The position numbers and the translations under genes were made by a program. Shown in pieces: positions 1-12,962 of a stretch of 64,000 bases of DNA. The notes under the pieces were generated by a model. The model had not been told where the DNA came from. It did not search any database and saw only the letters and a list, made by a program, of their open reading frames with translations. Numbering within the stretch: the stretch's first letter is position 1; each line of letters begins with the position of its first letter. This DNA is from Stenopsyche tienmushanensis. Its lineage: Eukaryota; Arthropoda; Insecta; Trichoptera; Stenopsychidae. Location of the stretch: NCBI GenBank assembly GCA_008973525.1, contig WACJ01000429.1, positions 62,001-126,000 on the forward strand, read 5' to 3'.

Positions 1-489
1 CTCATTTTCGGGTTGCAATATAAACACACACAGCCATTATGGCTGTTATTACAATAAGGCTGCTTCGATGCTTATTTCACGCACCATTCACAGCATCATT
101 TGCACTGGACCAGATTCACCACCTCTCGGTTCATTCATGGAGCAACGGATGCTGCCCGGGATATTGAATCGATTATTCGAGATCACCAGAAAATAAACAA
201 CAGCGATCATCATATTCCATTCAAATTCAGGGCCGGATTTGAACCAGTAGGGAGCAAATATACCCAGAGAACGAGATCAATTCTTACATGAACATTGTCC
301 AATATCACGTCCAATATTGAAGGCAGTGACGGTGCGTGCCAAAATCCAATCTATAGAGTTCATCAAGTGCATTTATTAATTCGGAATGAATCACGGGGCG
401 CCATTGAAGAATTTCGCCAGAGGGTTTCTGCCTCCGTTCGAAATTATATCGTGGGACACTCGGATACTTCTGATAGAATGTATCGATAA
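1..489 (+). pseudogene. Unrecognised open frame with two internal stops
   Basis: Reading from base 1 in frame 1, 163 codons contain only two stops (TAA at 58-60, TGA at 289-291) before a terminal TAA at 487-489. The middle section (about 100-288) and the last section (295-486) read like ordinary mixed-composition protein with no low complexity. I recognise no domain or motif. The frame is open to the left edge, so it may continue outside the window. A decayed coding sequence is possible. At about 65% A+T, open runs of about 65 codons are common by chance, so the evidence is only the unusual total length. Confidence 0.22.
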
Positions 490-839
490 AAAAGTGTAAT
501 TGACCTACGTGGATTATATATATGATGTATCTTCACGCTTCTATGGGAATCTCCTGTGAGATACGCCCATATAATTTCAATTCATCTTTTACAGTTAGCA
601 ATAAATGCTAATATGCTATATGTCACGTATTTCTTTACGATCTGGCAAAATTGATAATCGATTTAGATTGAATCGTATTATAATACTGCAAGACAAAAAG
701 TATAGATGGAATGATTCGAAAACGTGTGCGAAGACTGACTTTCAATATGGAATGCTGACCAAAATCATGACCGCGTAAGTCTTTGCTTTTTCATGATCAC
801 GCGCTGCTCCAAATGAATGATTGAATTCGGGGATTCAGG

Positions 840-1154
840 ATGACATTCAATGCCTTTGTTAATTCAAACAATACTTGCTTCAATAATTTGTTTGAATTAA
901 AACGGACGCATCATCATCAACGAATGACGTTAATAACATTTGATCAGGCGAATTCGTATATGATAATTTTTCCTTCTTTGCATACAATCGAGTCACTGCA
1001 AATAAATTGCACATCTCTCGGCATTCATTTGAGAAGGCCTGGTTTATTTCGAGTGAGAAATGAGCAATTTATTTCGAATGCGTTTCGTAACAATAGACAG
1101 GTCATGGTGATTCATCATCGTGACTTCTATCTGCGTGAAGAACAAATTAAATAA
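840..1154 (+). CDS. Unrecognised 104-codon open frame
   Basis: An uninterrupted ATG-initiated frame of 104 codons ends in TAA. The product would be basic and His/Asn-rich, with no signal peptide, membrane segment or motif that I recognise. It lies 350 bases after the broken frame at 1-489 and in a different frame, so the two may be pieces of one decayed gene. It may equally be a chance frame, since runs of about 100 codons are expected a few times in 64 kb of this composition. Confidence 0.2.
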   Translation: MTFNAFVNSNNTCFNNLFELKRTHHHQRMTLITFDQANSYMIIFPSLHTIESLQINCTSLGIHLRRPGLFRVRNEQFISNAFRNNRQVMVIHHRDFYLREEQIK

Positions 1155-2885
1155 TTGTAAAAATATTGTACACTAGCATTTCTTATCGTAACGAGTGGCT
1201 CAAAAAGATCCGCATTAAATTGCTTTTAATTCATTGGCTTGCATTTTTACTTTTTCGATTGGACGACAAGGTCAAATGTGCATTTAAGTTGCATTTGCGC
1301 ATGTAGCATTGTCAATTATTTGATATATATCACGGCCTTTATAATAAAACTCTAAATATTAGAGCACGTTGTAAATTGGCATACTCATGGCGATATAAAG
1401 CAAATGTTTCATACAGTTTGAATCTTATAAATACATGTTACACAATAATTTGTATGCATTTTGTCCCCCAAAGAGGTAGCATTCATTGTTATATTGACTA
1501 ATCCAAAGCAATTTTTTTGATAAGACTGTCAATTCAGACTGTCAATAATTTTTCAGATTTTTACTTGTCTTGAGAAGATTATTAATGCAAATATAAATGT
1601 ATCACTTAAAGACTTGGCTAAAAAATATTCCTACAGGATGAAAAGCGTCGTCAGGAAGTAAGTCCGTGTGCATTCAGCGAACAAGTGATCCGAAGTGCGG
1701 TTCTGTTGCACCACGGGGTTAATGCATTTGTCTACATTTGTATTGCGGTTTCTCACATTGGTGCTTCGTGATTAGCTGGAAATAGCGAAGTCCAAAGCCT
1801 TGATTTATAGCCAATCTGCAGATTAACAAATTAATCCCGGACAAATTGGGGTCCTCGACGAAATCATGCATTTTTAAGCGGCCGTAAAATTAATTCGTTT
1901 AGCCCGTCTCCTTAATCAACGTTTTTGCGGTTTGCGTGTCTCAAATCCGACATGTTTTTGGACCGTCATTCCAAATTATACTATTACAAACCGCTAAGCT
2001 ACAAAAAAATGTGTGAGAACTCGATCATCACGTACTTGCCCATTTCGTAGTCATAAACGATGCAAAAACGAAACGACATGATCAGTTTCTATTTAAATAA
2101 TCATCGTACGGCGAATCGATCTGTCGAAATGGATTGCAATCATGTTTGGCAATGAAAATCTCCGAATTTTCGCAAGTGGGCAAGTCCCGATTACGTCTAA
2201 GTTATCGCTTTTTGAGTCATTTTTAAATTCTACATAGCATTGGGTACGATAATGGTGGCCAAATTATAATAAAACGTTGAACGGACACCGTTCTGTGTTT
2301 CCAGCACCTGCAGATAATTTGAAATCCTAATTTGAGTACGATTGGTTTTGTATTAACAACACAATCGGCCAACTTCCCATTCTTGCGGGCATTTCTCCGA
2401 TACTACATCCAATAGGCCAGGTCTGTACGCTTTCATTCAGTGCTTTCAAAACTTCAAAAAATACTATTTTTCAAATAAGTATATCTTCTCCTTGAAGTAC
2501 AATATCCGTTATTGGACATAATAGATCTCTCAGAAACTTTCTTGTGGAAAATCTGTCAATAAAATGGTTTCCCATTACCTTCTGCATTTGGTTAAGATAA
2601 GCACATTTGGATAAGACTTTTGTACATTTGAGCGTGTAATAAAATTATCATCGTTATTATATTCGATTTTAATTAGCCTGGATCAATCAAAAATATGATC
2701 GATCTTCCAAATTCATTTGAATGTTTATTTTTTTCCATAATCTAGATTTGTGATCAAGCCTTTATAATAAGAGCTTAAAATCTAATCAACTCGGCCAAAA
2801 CTTAAATTTAATAAACAGTGCATTTTTTTCCTATCCAAAAAACATTTTATATTATTTTTATATAATCTTTCTTCACCCCCTTAGC
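1155..2885. other. Non-coding stretch, nothing recognised
   Basis: AT-rich DNA with short poly-A and poly-T runs and no open frame worth reporting. I see no repeat shared with the rest of the window and no RNA gene. Confidence 0.5.
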
Positions 2886-3133
2886 TAAGGGTTCTTAAAC
2901 GTATGTAATCAGCGGACTGCCTCTGGAACAATTTTTTTGAGGACCCCATCCCAAACCTAGGCATTTTACGTCTTCAAATTCTAATCATCATCCCTCAATA
3001 TATAAGATTTTACTATTATGCGGCATGTAGTCTAAGAACATCTTAGTTTTTCAATTGAAGGTTAGTATTTCAATTTGCCTATGCTTCATAACATTGTTTT
3101 CATAATTTCATGGACCCCCAGTTTAAGAACCTA
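2886..3133. mobile_element. Small hAT-like MITE, copy 1
   Basis: The left end TAAGGGTTCTTAAAC (2886-2900) and the right end GTTTAAGAACCTA (3121-3133) are inverted copies of each other. The GGTTCT(T/C)AAAC terminus is typical of hAT-type non-autonomous elements. A related segment at about 35455-35813 shares the internal phrase around CCCCATCCCAA and the same right end. The interior is non-coding. I could not find a clean 8 bp target duplication, so the exact borders are uncertain. Confidence 0.5.
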
Positions 3134-6100
3134 TGCTATAAGTCATTCTATATTTTTCCTTAATATAAATATGTATTATAAATGTAATACTTTCATTTCA
3201 TAAATCGAATTAGTTAAATAATTATGGAAAATTGATACATATACATCAAAAGTGCTTTAGATTAAAAATCAATATTACATAAATTATACAGTATATCCCG
3301 GTTATAACGAGTAAAAATAACACACATTTGATATTTTCATTATAGACAAATTAAATATGTAATTGCTTACATTTTATTCATAGTTTTTTCTTATTGCTTA
3401 AGCAGAATCTGTAGTAATCTCATCTTCGATCGTTAAGATTTGACATGTTAAGCTCTATGTCAGTTAGCATATATCAAAAAATTGATACACTTTTAATATC
3501 CTTTGAAATAGGAGCGTTATTTATGGTAGTTTCGCTTTGTCGAAAAACATGATTCATGTAAATTTTGCGACGAAGACTTGCGAAATTGTTATTATGTAAA
3601 AAATATATTTTTAATAAATATTATCCTATTTAAAAATGTAATTGTTTCTTATCGAATATTCATAAGCAATTCAGCCTGATTTAATTGATTTTCACAGTGT
3701 TAAATCGTCAAATCTTGATCGGTTAATTCTAAATTCAATAGTATTGATGCTAAAATAATACACATTGTTTTTAAATTTATGCTTAAAATTGAGAACAACT
3801 GTTTATTTGAAATATAATCCTTTGCTGGGCGGAAGGCCAATAAATGATCAATTTTACCCAATGGCCACCGTTTCGGAGCTTTCAACAAGATGCATATGAT
3901 TCTGTCGATGTTGTTTGATTTGTTTCTCGTTTATTGTTGTCTATTTATTGATTATATTTGGAATTGCTCAACGACAAAAAAAGACAACCCTTCAAAATTG
4001 CTTTTTTTTCGTTTTAACGATGTATAATTGCATGTGGTCGTCGGCATTTCTTTACGATTATTATGCTATTGACTTCGGATCAAAGTTGTTCCATTTTAAT
4101 TGGCCTGTACCACGATCAGTGTCGTCTCTTGAATGTGCATTATTTAAAGCCCCGAGGGTTCATGGTAGCATTTCTCTTCTATTAGTCCTCAAACGTCATG
4201 ATAAAGCGTAATAACAACGAGGAAGATGTATCTCCATGATCCGGTGGTGCTATTAAGTTAGTTCATCACGTGGTAAACGTGATGGTGAACATGCACCAAA
4301 ATGAGGTACAAAATAAATAAGTGGAGAGTAAATAAGCGATGGCGATGGCGCCTGCCTGTAAACTCTCTCATCAACCAAATGAGATGTTGGCCAGACTTGT
4401 TGCCGCCTGGTGCAAATTGCAACTCGTTGTTCGAGGGGTCCAGGTTCACAACCGTGCTGCGATAATAAGTAATCTTCTTGTCGCTAATTTGTACCTAGTA
4501 CCAGGTTTGTCCCGATTCGATTACCGCTAATTTGTAGATGCTTTTGCGACAATTTTTTTCGGTCGACTCTGATCAATCGCGCTGAAAGGCGTCCAGAACT
4601 CGTTTCTCATATCAATGGCTTCTTATGGGGTTTTTTTGCCCTCCCCCATATTCTAATTTCCTCGGTAGCCCGATCAGCAGGGCAAGTGTCCGAGTGAAGC
4701 AGGGCATCCGTACCAGTCGGCTGTGGTTTTGTGGTCAGAACCTTCTGTTTCTTTTCCCTCGAAAATTGTACCACCTTAAACGTCCACCACCCACAATTTA
4801 ACACGCATTCTTTTATTGCCATTAAGTTTATAATACGTTTGGGTCAATACCACCGCACTTACGTAATGATTCAACCCCTGGATTTTTGTCAATGGGATAC
4901 GAGATTCATTGAAGTATTTTTACTACGATGTAAAAAAAAGTCTGTGGTTCCCACGGAAGAACACATTCCACATCTCACGTACAGACATTAAGTTCATTAA
5001 AATATTTATGAAATCAATGACATACATAGGAATAAAGTTTGCATGGTATCAATCAAATGCGCGTCTTTCTTTAAATACTTTCAATTATCAGTCTATACAA
5101 TTCAGCAGAAATACACTTACATCACAACTGCAATAATCTAAACCATACTATGAGATGCCTTTTTCTGGTTTATTTTGCCTTGTATTTGATATTTCATATA
5201 TTTTGACCAAGCATCTACAATTTTACACCATATCCATATTCTGATGATGCTCTGAGAGATTAAATATTGATAGATTTTACTAATAAATTATGGTAAATAT
5301 AGAAATATTTCAAGTAATACTTACTTGTATATCCATATTTACTAAGCTAAATAAGTTAATATGATATTAAATATTAAATGCATAAACATCTTTACTGATG
5401 AAGATTCTTGATATGCTTTAAGAAAAAAATTTAATAAGAAGACTTTTAAATATTTAAGCCTTTGTTTGCATCCCTGAGCCAAAAATCATGCAATAATCGT
5501 AGGGACTTGCAAAAAATATCGCTTTGAAGACTTATTAAGTATTGTCGGTATATTACGTAATAGTGAAAGGGCGGTAGGGTAAAAAGGAACTCATCTGTCA
5601 TTCATGATATGATTACAGGTTTCATTGTATACCACTCGACGGTCCAACTCACAGGTAGATTTACGTACGTTTTTTGTCGGTTGCTTTACCCATATAATGG
5701 TAAATTACCTAATAATGAGCTGAATAGAGACAATGTCGTTTCCTTCAAAGGACTTAATGAAATTGAATTCTTCTTGTGGGGCAAGGACGCCCGATTTTTT
5801 GTGTTCGCCTCATTATTTGTCAAAACATCGCAAATTGTCTCCGTCTATTGATGATGCCATTGAGCGGCGTCGAGGTGCACAATTAGCGTGAAATGAAACC
5901 AGTGAGTCCGATGAAAAAATGATATTGCGAATTAGGTGTCCGTATCATTTGTCGTGGCGCTTTCTGTGATTGAGCAGCGCAAAAGTGCTTAGATAAAAGT
6001 GGCAGGTGACCTCAGTAATCATATGTCAGAAGGGATTGTGGTTTCGAGGCTCGGATGGTGTCTGTAACACGGCTGGAAGGATTGGATGTCCGGGCCGTTA

Positions 6101-8348
6101 TGCCGAGCTGATGCTGAGACACTTTTACGGCTGATATGCCTCGCAAGTGACCAACAAACTGGCGGACTCTTAGACGCTCGGGTGCCCAAGGAATTCCTTG
6201 CATAATGTGTAACTGAGAAACTATCATTGATACCATCTAGCTGTAATGTCAACATGCTGTGTCCAGCACATGTATACATTACTGCCAATGTGTGAATATT
6301 ATACTTACGAGTATAATACTAGCCTCTGACGACATGTTCTTTGAAAAGCTTCCTAAGATCAAAATGTATATACTATATTTTATCTCTTCAGCAACACAGG
6401 ATGTGATTTCCAAGAGCTTTTACCCATTTACTACAGACCGAAAAAACAGTGCCTAAGCAAAGAATTCCAAGACAATTTGACACAATATTATTTTAAAAAA
6501 ATTGAAGTAATACCTCTTAATTCACATGAAAAACTGATTTTATGCATTGCTTTTTTTCCATTTATTAATGATTTTTTTTTAGCTAAAAGATGATGTTGTG
6601 TGTTGTGTAATATATAATAAAATAGATTTACTACTAGTGTAGTGGTTGCTGTATATATATCGTCGTTGGCACTTTGTGATATATCGATATTCGGCACTAA
6701 GTGAGTTAAGATGTCGACCTTGTATGCAATGTAACCCTTTTGCATCGAATACGCACAATTTTAAATGATATACAGATTTGTTTGTATGATGTCACAAATA
6801 TGTGTTCTTGTTATAAGTCTAACATGAATTTGAACCCAATCACTTCGCAATTTTAAGCTCTTATCATATCGCTTATTTTTTCCCACAAAATAAAGTTCCT
6901 ACAGAAATATTTAGTATGCATAGATATTTTTGAAAATAGATTGTGTCTGAATCCATATTTTCAAAACTGTATTAGCTCCGTTTCTATATATTTATAATAA
7001 AATCATCAGCATTTCTCGAGTTGTTTGATTATAGGAAATCTCTCTATAATTGGATTACCTCGCATTTTGATCGACACACGGCTCGATATACATTGAGGTA
7101 ATAACAATAAACCAATATGTAGCAGATCGATATCAATCAGATCACGGGAAGATAAACAAAGGGTAGCCGATGGGATTGGATGGGCGAAAAGACGGATAGA
7201 AATCAATTCCACATTTGCAACCTTTAACGAGGTGTTATAAGTGGCGCCCCATTTCGGCAATCGATGAGGAGTGTCAGTGGGCTCTTGGATCGCGGTTCGC
7301 CAAAATTGCAGGTTGCGATCTGTACACCCCCATTACCTGGAAACATGGGGTCCGACCCCTGTCTCAAATTGAATAAACATTGTTCTTTTGTGGCTGTTTT
7401 GTGCTTTGTGCGTCGAGTCTCCGTCGTATCGACGATTCGCGATTGGAAGTCATCGACACCGAAGCCAATCCGATCAGATAGTCGATTCTCGATTCAGGAC
7501 ACAGCCACATCAGATTAATTAAATTTGACGTTATATATGCCTGCCATAAAAGAACTATTGATTAAAATGAATTTTGACAAATGTGCGTTTTCATTCGAAG
7601 CGACTACGTGACAAAATTAGCTGCGCATTTAATTATCTAAAATGTCCAGGGACCATAGAAATGTTCGATAGGGTATCTATTTAAATTTATGACAAAGCTT
7701 TGTGTGGGCTTTCATTATGAGAGCTTTGTTTGCAATAATATTTCGGACGGGCCTTTAAAATTTCATACTAATGAGGGCTCATTTTTACTTTGGCAAATAT
7801 GAATGTATTATTAAACTCTTAGAATAACAAACATATTTTCATCCCGTAATATGCTTTGTTTCACAACCCAATTTGTATCAATCAGTTGGAAAGCAATTAG
7901 AAGTAAAGTTGGAAGGGAATATCATATGTTTCCATTGCGTGGATTCCATACTGGATTAAGAATTTTTGAAACACACTCAAATACAACTTTGTATCGGAAA
8001 AAAATAGTTTTCAAAAAGCAGCCCTAGTTTTGCTTGGAAGAGGTTCTATTTATAGCGTCTTTATAAAAAGTTTACCTCCTCATGCACTCTTTATTGAAGG
8101 GAACCTGAATAAATATATTGATAAATAGTCTGTGGGTTGTTGATTTTAATTTTACTGAAATAAGCTTTCTAGAGTACATTAAATCTAATCTTTCATTTCA
8201 CACCAAAGGCTAGGACGAAGCCTAATGTGACGCTTAAAAAGAGCATCTCAGGGTTGTTTCTAAGATTTTTTCATACTGATACATGTGTCACTGTAAGATT
8301 TTGTAGGAGAAAAATATGTTTTAGAATACACGCTGAAGACTTGATATC
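3134..8348. other. Non-coding stretch upstream of the RUNX exons
   Basis: No exon recognised. It contains an isolated GGTTATAACGAG motif near 3300 (repeated near 30102) of the kind found at pogo/Tigger-like ends, without a matching partner nearby. Two tandem TGTGGT boxes lie at 4722-4735. The open frames of 60-98 codons here overlap on both strands and look like chance. Confidence 0.45.
4722..4735 (+). promoter_or_regulatory. Tandem candidate RUNX-binding boxes
   Basis: Two TGTGGT hexamers lie 8 bp apart (4722-4727 and 4730-4735). TGTGGT is the core recognised by Runt-domain proteins. The window carries a RUNX gene on this strand, so autoregulation is conceivable. A hexamer pair is weak evidence on its own. 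Confidence 0.15.
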
Positions 8349-8705
8349 TATCATCATCATCATAGTGCAGCCATAAACAGTCCACTGCAGAACTATGGGC
8401 CTCTTTAATATCCATTCATGGGAAGAGGTTACATCCATTTCGTCTGTATCATACAATCACCTCCTCATTAACTCGATATTGAAGGTAATATAACCTCCGA
8501 ACCTATTGAAGGGTGCTTTCGTTACTACCTCTCTGCATCCTGAACTTGCTCCTACATTAACCGAGGGTGTCTCTCCGTCCACGTGTAACTTGCTCGAGCA
8601 GATTCGAAACTGAGTGCTTTCCTATTTCAGGTTGACCCTCTCAATTCGGCGATTTCAAAACGATATAAAAGGCAACGGAAAAATGCTGTTATCGTTGCAA
8701 AATGA
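8349..8705 (-). repeat. Interspersed repeat A, copy 1
   Basis: The sequence is homologous to 11225-11760, 53655-54160 and 56693-56860. Read on the minus strand it ends in an (ATG)n tail (here TCATCATCATCAT on the plus strand near 8350). The family has an A/T/G microsatellite tail and no terminal inverted repeats, as expected for the 3' part of a non-LTR retrotransposon or a SINE. No convincing coding frame is left. The segment 8812-8840 has a second TCATTATCATCAT run that may belong to another truncated copy. Confidence 0.6.
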
Positions 8706-9549
8706 AATTCTTTATTTGCCTCTTCTCAAGCCCAGCTGCTTGTTCTCTTTGTTCCTAAAGCTTCTCGGCTCCAAACCGATAAGATTCATCACGCTACACA
8801 TGAGTCTATAATATAAAACTTTATCATTATCATCATTTCCCAAAATTTGATTGATACACTGTACAATAATAAAGGATTTTCTAAAACCAAATTCTGTTCA
8901 CATTCTTCACATATATTTTGGAGCTTGATGAGCTGACAAAATAAATATTAATTATTTAAAATATAAGCATGTGTGTTCGTAACATTTCTGCCGATTTACT
9001 GCTTGTTTTTACTTCTAGCAAAAGATTATTGTTGATAATTTAGATCAAACCTAAACAATAGATTAGATTATATTGTGTATAACCGCAGAATTTATAAATC
9101 CTCTTAGTGATTGGATTTCACGATATTTATTTTATAGTTGAAATAAATATTTATTCAAAGGATATTTATGTACATAAAAAACGCAGAAAATCTGCGAATT
9201 ATATTTTTCGATTTAACCTATTATTAAGTCAGTGGCATAGTTTAATGCACACTTGTCGATGAATCACTGTCGATTTTATATAAGAATTAATTAAAAGTCC
9301 CAGTGCGGCCCATGGTGGAGCCGAAATGTGGTTTCTAAGGAAAAAGGATGTGTGAATAAAGCGGAGAACGGATATTCGATAAGATTACAATCGTCGTTTC
9401 GAAAAATAGAAAACGAATAATATTTATTACATTTTTAATAAGTAGCCTTGTTTGTATCATAATAACCATATTATTGATAAGATTAACGTCGAGCCGATGT
9501 GATTCAGAATATTAACGTCAAGTGGCGCTGAATTTCTTTCCTTTTTAAT

Positions 9550-9571
9550 CCGCCATTATTCAAAATGGCGG
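9550..9571. promoter_or_regulatory. Inverted CCGCCATT pair
   Basis: CCGCCATT at 9550-9557 is mirrored by AATGGCGG at 9564-9571 with a 6 bp spacer. GCCAT is the core bound by Pho/YY1 zinc-finger proteins, so a paired site near a developmental regulator could be functional. A hairpin or chance is equally possible. Confidence 0.15.
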
Positions 9572-10587
9572 AGAGGTGTTGTTTGGAAAATTTATTTGTA
9601 TGAGGTGTGGAATTCGTTTTTTTTGTGCCACCCGATGCATATTGATACTAGCATAAAATATTCAAGATTCTATGGCCGGTTGTAATTCAATCTCGATCAC
9701 AGTTGAGTGTTCATGCGTTACAGAAACTACAAACAAGAGCCATGTACAACGAGCAAAAAATACGATCCCAAAGATTGCTTCCATTTTTTACGTAAATATT
9801 TATAGTTTACGTCAAAAAAGCGATCCGACTTCCTTCGTCTGCTTTTGTTCTCGTTGAATAATTTTCTCTGATGGTTTTTTCGATTTCATCAATCGAAGAT
9901 TGCTTTGGCGTACATAGCTAAAGACTTTCCACGTGTTAATGTGATTCAACCAATTTTGTACCCCTGTCCGTTTTTGTCTGTTTATTCCCAATCCAGTTGG
10001 GGCTGATTAATTTTAAATGTTTGAGATCAAATTCATAATGTGAAAAAAATTTCAGCACTTTTGATTGATCGTCTCAAACCAGGTTTATTCTGATTTCGTA
10101 GATTTGAAAAAAATAAATACGAATAATAATCACTAGATATGTCTCACTTGGATATCGCCAACATCTCATAACGAATGAAGCACATTCAAAATAATATAAA
10201 ATGTCTTACTGGACAGTGCTGAAGTAATATCTGTTGCAATAGATTTTGCCCGATGTGATCCTCCAGCTTTTTTATCGGATTAAAATCGAATATAGAATGG
10301 TAGTTACATTTGATCTTGGTCGCTGGTCTGATATCATAATTCCATCTATTTAATGGCTCCCATTTTATTTTTTGTCCACAGTCTCTGTTTGTTCTATTCC
10401 ATATGTCTACCGGTTAAGCTTAGTAGTGCCTACCGTCCCAAAAAGCCTCCGTCGATAAAAAGATACAAGCACAAACATATCAAAGTGCCCGTTCGTGTAA
10501 TTATTTAATTCAAATATATAATTCGAGTGCAATATTACGAAACCGCAATCTGTTACAATCTCATAATATCAAGTTTTGGTTTTCATA

Positions 10588-10689
10588 ATGAGTGTTGAAC
10601 GCAAACTGCACCCATTACGGCATAGCCGCTGGACGGCGTTCGCAAAGCACACCCACGAGCGCCCGGCCAGGTGCGATCCGCGATTGTAA
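10588..10689 (+). other. CpG-rich patch with a 33-codon open frame
   Basis: An ATG at 10588 opens a 33-codon basic frame ending in TAA at 10687-10689. It lies in a patch clearly richer in G+C and CpG than its surroundings. A CAG|GTGCGA sequence near 10670 could act as a splice donor, but there is no convincing acceptor. It could be a small exon, a promoter fragment or a regulatory element. Function unknown. Confidence 0.2.
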
Positions 10690-11224
10690 AAAAGGAGCCC
10701 TACATAAAAATGTGTGCTCAAATTATTGAGATAAAAAAGAAGATTTACAAGAAGCAGAGTACAAGACTCCGTTCATCCATATGGTGAATTTAAGTGAATA
10801 AAAGCCCACTCTTGTAAGGGGGATAATCGTTCTCCTGCATTGGTCCCATGTTATCCCGATCGTCATTAAATTGAACATATTGATATAATGCTTGAATCAT
10901 ACTCCAATTACTTACTGCTCTTTAATACAGAACAAGGCGAAATATTTATGTACCATAAAAATACGTTTGAAAATCAAGAAAATATATCTTCAAGCAATCG
11001 CCGGAAAAAGGCAAATTATTATAAATTATTTAATAACTGGAAAGCAAATTATTAAATATCAATACAGCTTCTTAAATTTTTAAAAATTATGATAATCAAT
11101 TCGCGAAAGACTATACAAGTACATCACAATTTAAAACCCTAAGCAATATAGTAAACGCAAACCCGCCGGCTTGCTATCACTCTTTTTCTCATATATACAT
11201 ACAATAATATACAAAATAAGGAAC

Positions 11225-11760
11225 CTTACCGGTTCGGAATCAGGAAAATTTAAAATCAGAACGAAGACAAAAGGAAAAACAAGCAAATGGCCTAGAAGAA
11301 GGACAGACGAAGAATTCCATATCGCTTTGAAATCGCCGAAGTAAGAGGATCAACCTAAAAAAAGAAACCACTCAATCTCAAATCCGCTCGGGCAAGTTGC
11401 ATGAGGGCGGGAGAACTCTTTGTATTCCAGAAAGCCCTTTCCATTAAAATCAACAAGGTCGTCTAGAACAGCTTTCCGCGGTCTTCCAAGGAAAACTGCT
11501 CAGTCTTTACAAACTTCCTTCACATCTCCCTATCGAGACGGTCGCGAAAGCGTCCTTCGATGCGTTAATCCAGGTAACCCGCTGGGTGAGCATTCCAAAT
11601 GAAACTCGGAGGTTATACTACCTTCAATATCAAGCAAATGAGGAGGTGAATGTATGACACAGACGAAATGGATGTAACCCCTTCCTATGAATGGATATTG
11701 AAGAGACCCATAGTTCTGTAGTGGACTGTCAGTGGCTGCACTATGATGATGATGATGATA
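11225..11760 (+). repeat. Interspersed repeat A, copy 2
   Basis: This is the copy of repeat A in plus orientation and one of the most complete. It runs into an (ATG)n tail at about 11743-11760. It matches the reverse complement of 53655-54160 along its length, including the block around 11430-11640. No intact protein is encoded. The tail and lack of inverted termini favour a retroelement 3' region. Confidence 0.65.
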
Positions 11761-12078
11761 TTTAAACTATAACATTTTTCATACAAATTCATAAATATAA
11801 ATACGAACATTAATGTTAAAATAAAACTCGGACACGATGTTCGTTGAGTTTTGTTCGGAATAAATGGTTGATAAATATATATCTTGTTGTCTTATATATA
11901 CATGCAAAACTTTTTAGGTGGCATTTGCTTAATAAATTTAGCATGGAATTGTGTCGTCTGCTTCTATTTATATGGTGTGAGGCTTCAGTATAAAGTTGTC
12001 TCATATTGGGGTGCTCTTCCAGGATCGCAATGATTTATCGTCACGATGTTATATATTTTATAGATCAAGTAGAGGCAA

Positions 12079-12471
12079 GTGGAAGGTCGTAAGCGCGATC
12101 ACGCGTTACCAACCGTACATTACTCTATAATGATGGTCATTACCCGCCATTTGCTCAAGATGGAAGCTTCTTGTACTTTTGCTTCTTCGATGTCCAACAC
12201 GCCTCCCTACACTTATCTATACACACACAATGCAACATTGACTCGATGTGGATTTATGTTTATCCAATTTAAAGTTGTTCGAAATGGCTCCGATGCAGCT
12301 TTGCACTGTGAGAAAATTCGCACGATTATTTCCCGAAGATATGTTCGAGGATTATACGTGTACGAAATACGATTTTTTAACTATCCTCCAGGGGCTCTCC
12401 TGGTTAGCATCTTCGCCAGATGTTCGTTGAGCAGGTTTAAGAGAGACCGTTTAATTTGTCGGCATAATTGA
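12079..12471 (+). other. Unrecognised 130-codon open frame (GTG-initiated)
   Basis: A 130-codon frame without stops lies in a GC-richer patch and ends in TGA. The first ATG is several codons further in. A second frame (12248-12430) is also open across the same bases, so the coding frame, if any, is ambiguous. No domain, signal peptide or homology is recognised. It could be a decayed gene, a conserved non-coding element or chance. Confidence 0.2.
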
Positions 12472-12942
12472 ATGATCACAAGGGATGCGCTATGGGAAAA
12501 TCTCCCATGCTACCTGAGCAGTCCAAATTTGCTCATAATTACTTTGCGAAGATCGAAAATTTTTGCCTTATATGTAAATTATGGCGTCACGCCGCCGTGA
12601 CACTTCTCAAATAGTGAAGACGTACAAATTAGCACCTCATTTCGCGATTCCACCCTTAGTGTGCAGGCTATAATCTAAAACGAGGCATTCATTATACGTA
12701 AATTAAACATGTCAAATATTCGAAGTGCTCGAGTACTCGCAGGAACAAGTGTCGAAGTAGTACCAACAAACATTTTGGTTTTGACACTTTGGATATTAAT
12801 TGGTTTAAGAAAATGAAGCTCGCTTGTATTAAGGAGCGGAAGGTTATTTGTGGATATGATGACATTGCTTCTATATACACGTTCTTCATATAATACGAAA
12901 CATGGCGACATTAATATTGAATAAACATTTAAACAATATAAC

Positions 12943-12962
12943 TATATATATATATATATAAT
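12943..12962. repeat. (TA)n microsatellite
   Basis: An uninterrupted run of TA dinucleotides about 20 bp long. Confidence 0.9.

Larger units (their letters stand above)
8706..11224. other. Non-coding stretch with two GC-richer spots
   Basis: Mostly AT-rich. It contains a perfect inverted repeat at 9550-9571 and a short CpG-rich patch at 10588-10690. No exon recognised. Confidence 0.45.

Noticed and set aside
3291..3320. Pogo/Tigger-like terminus around GGTTATAACGAG
   Set aside because: No partner terminus was found, and the motif near 30102 is also solitary.
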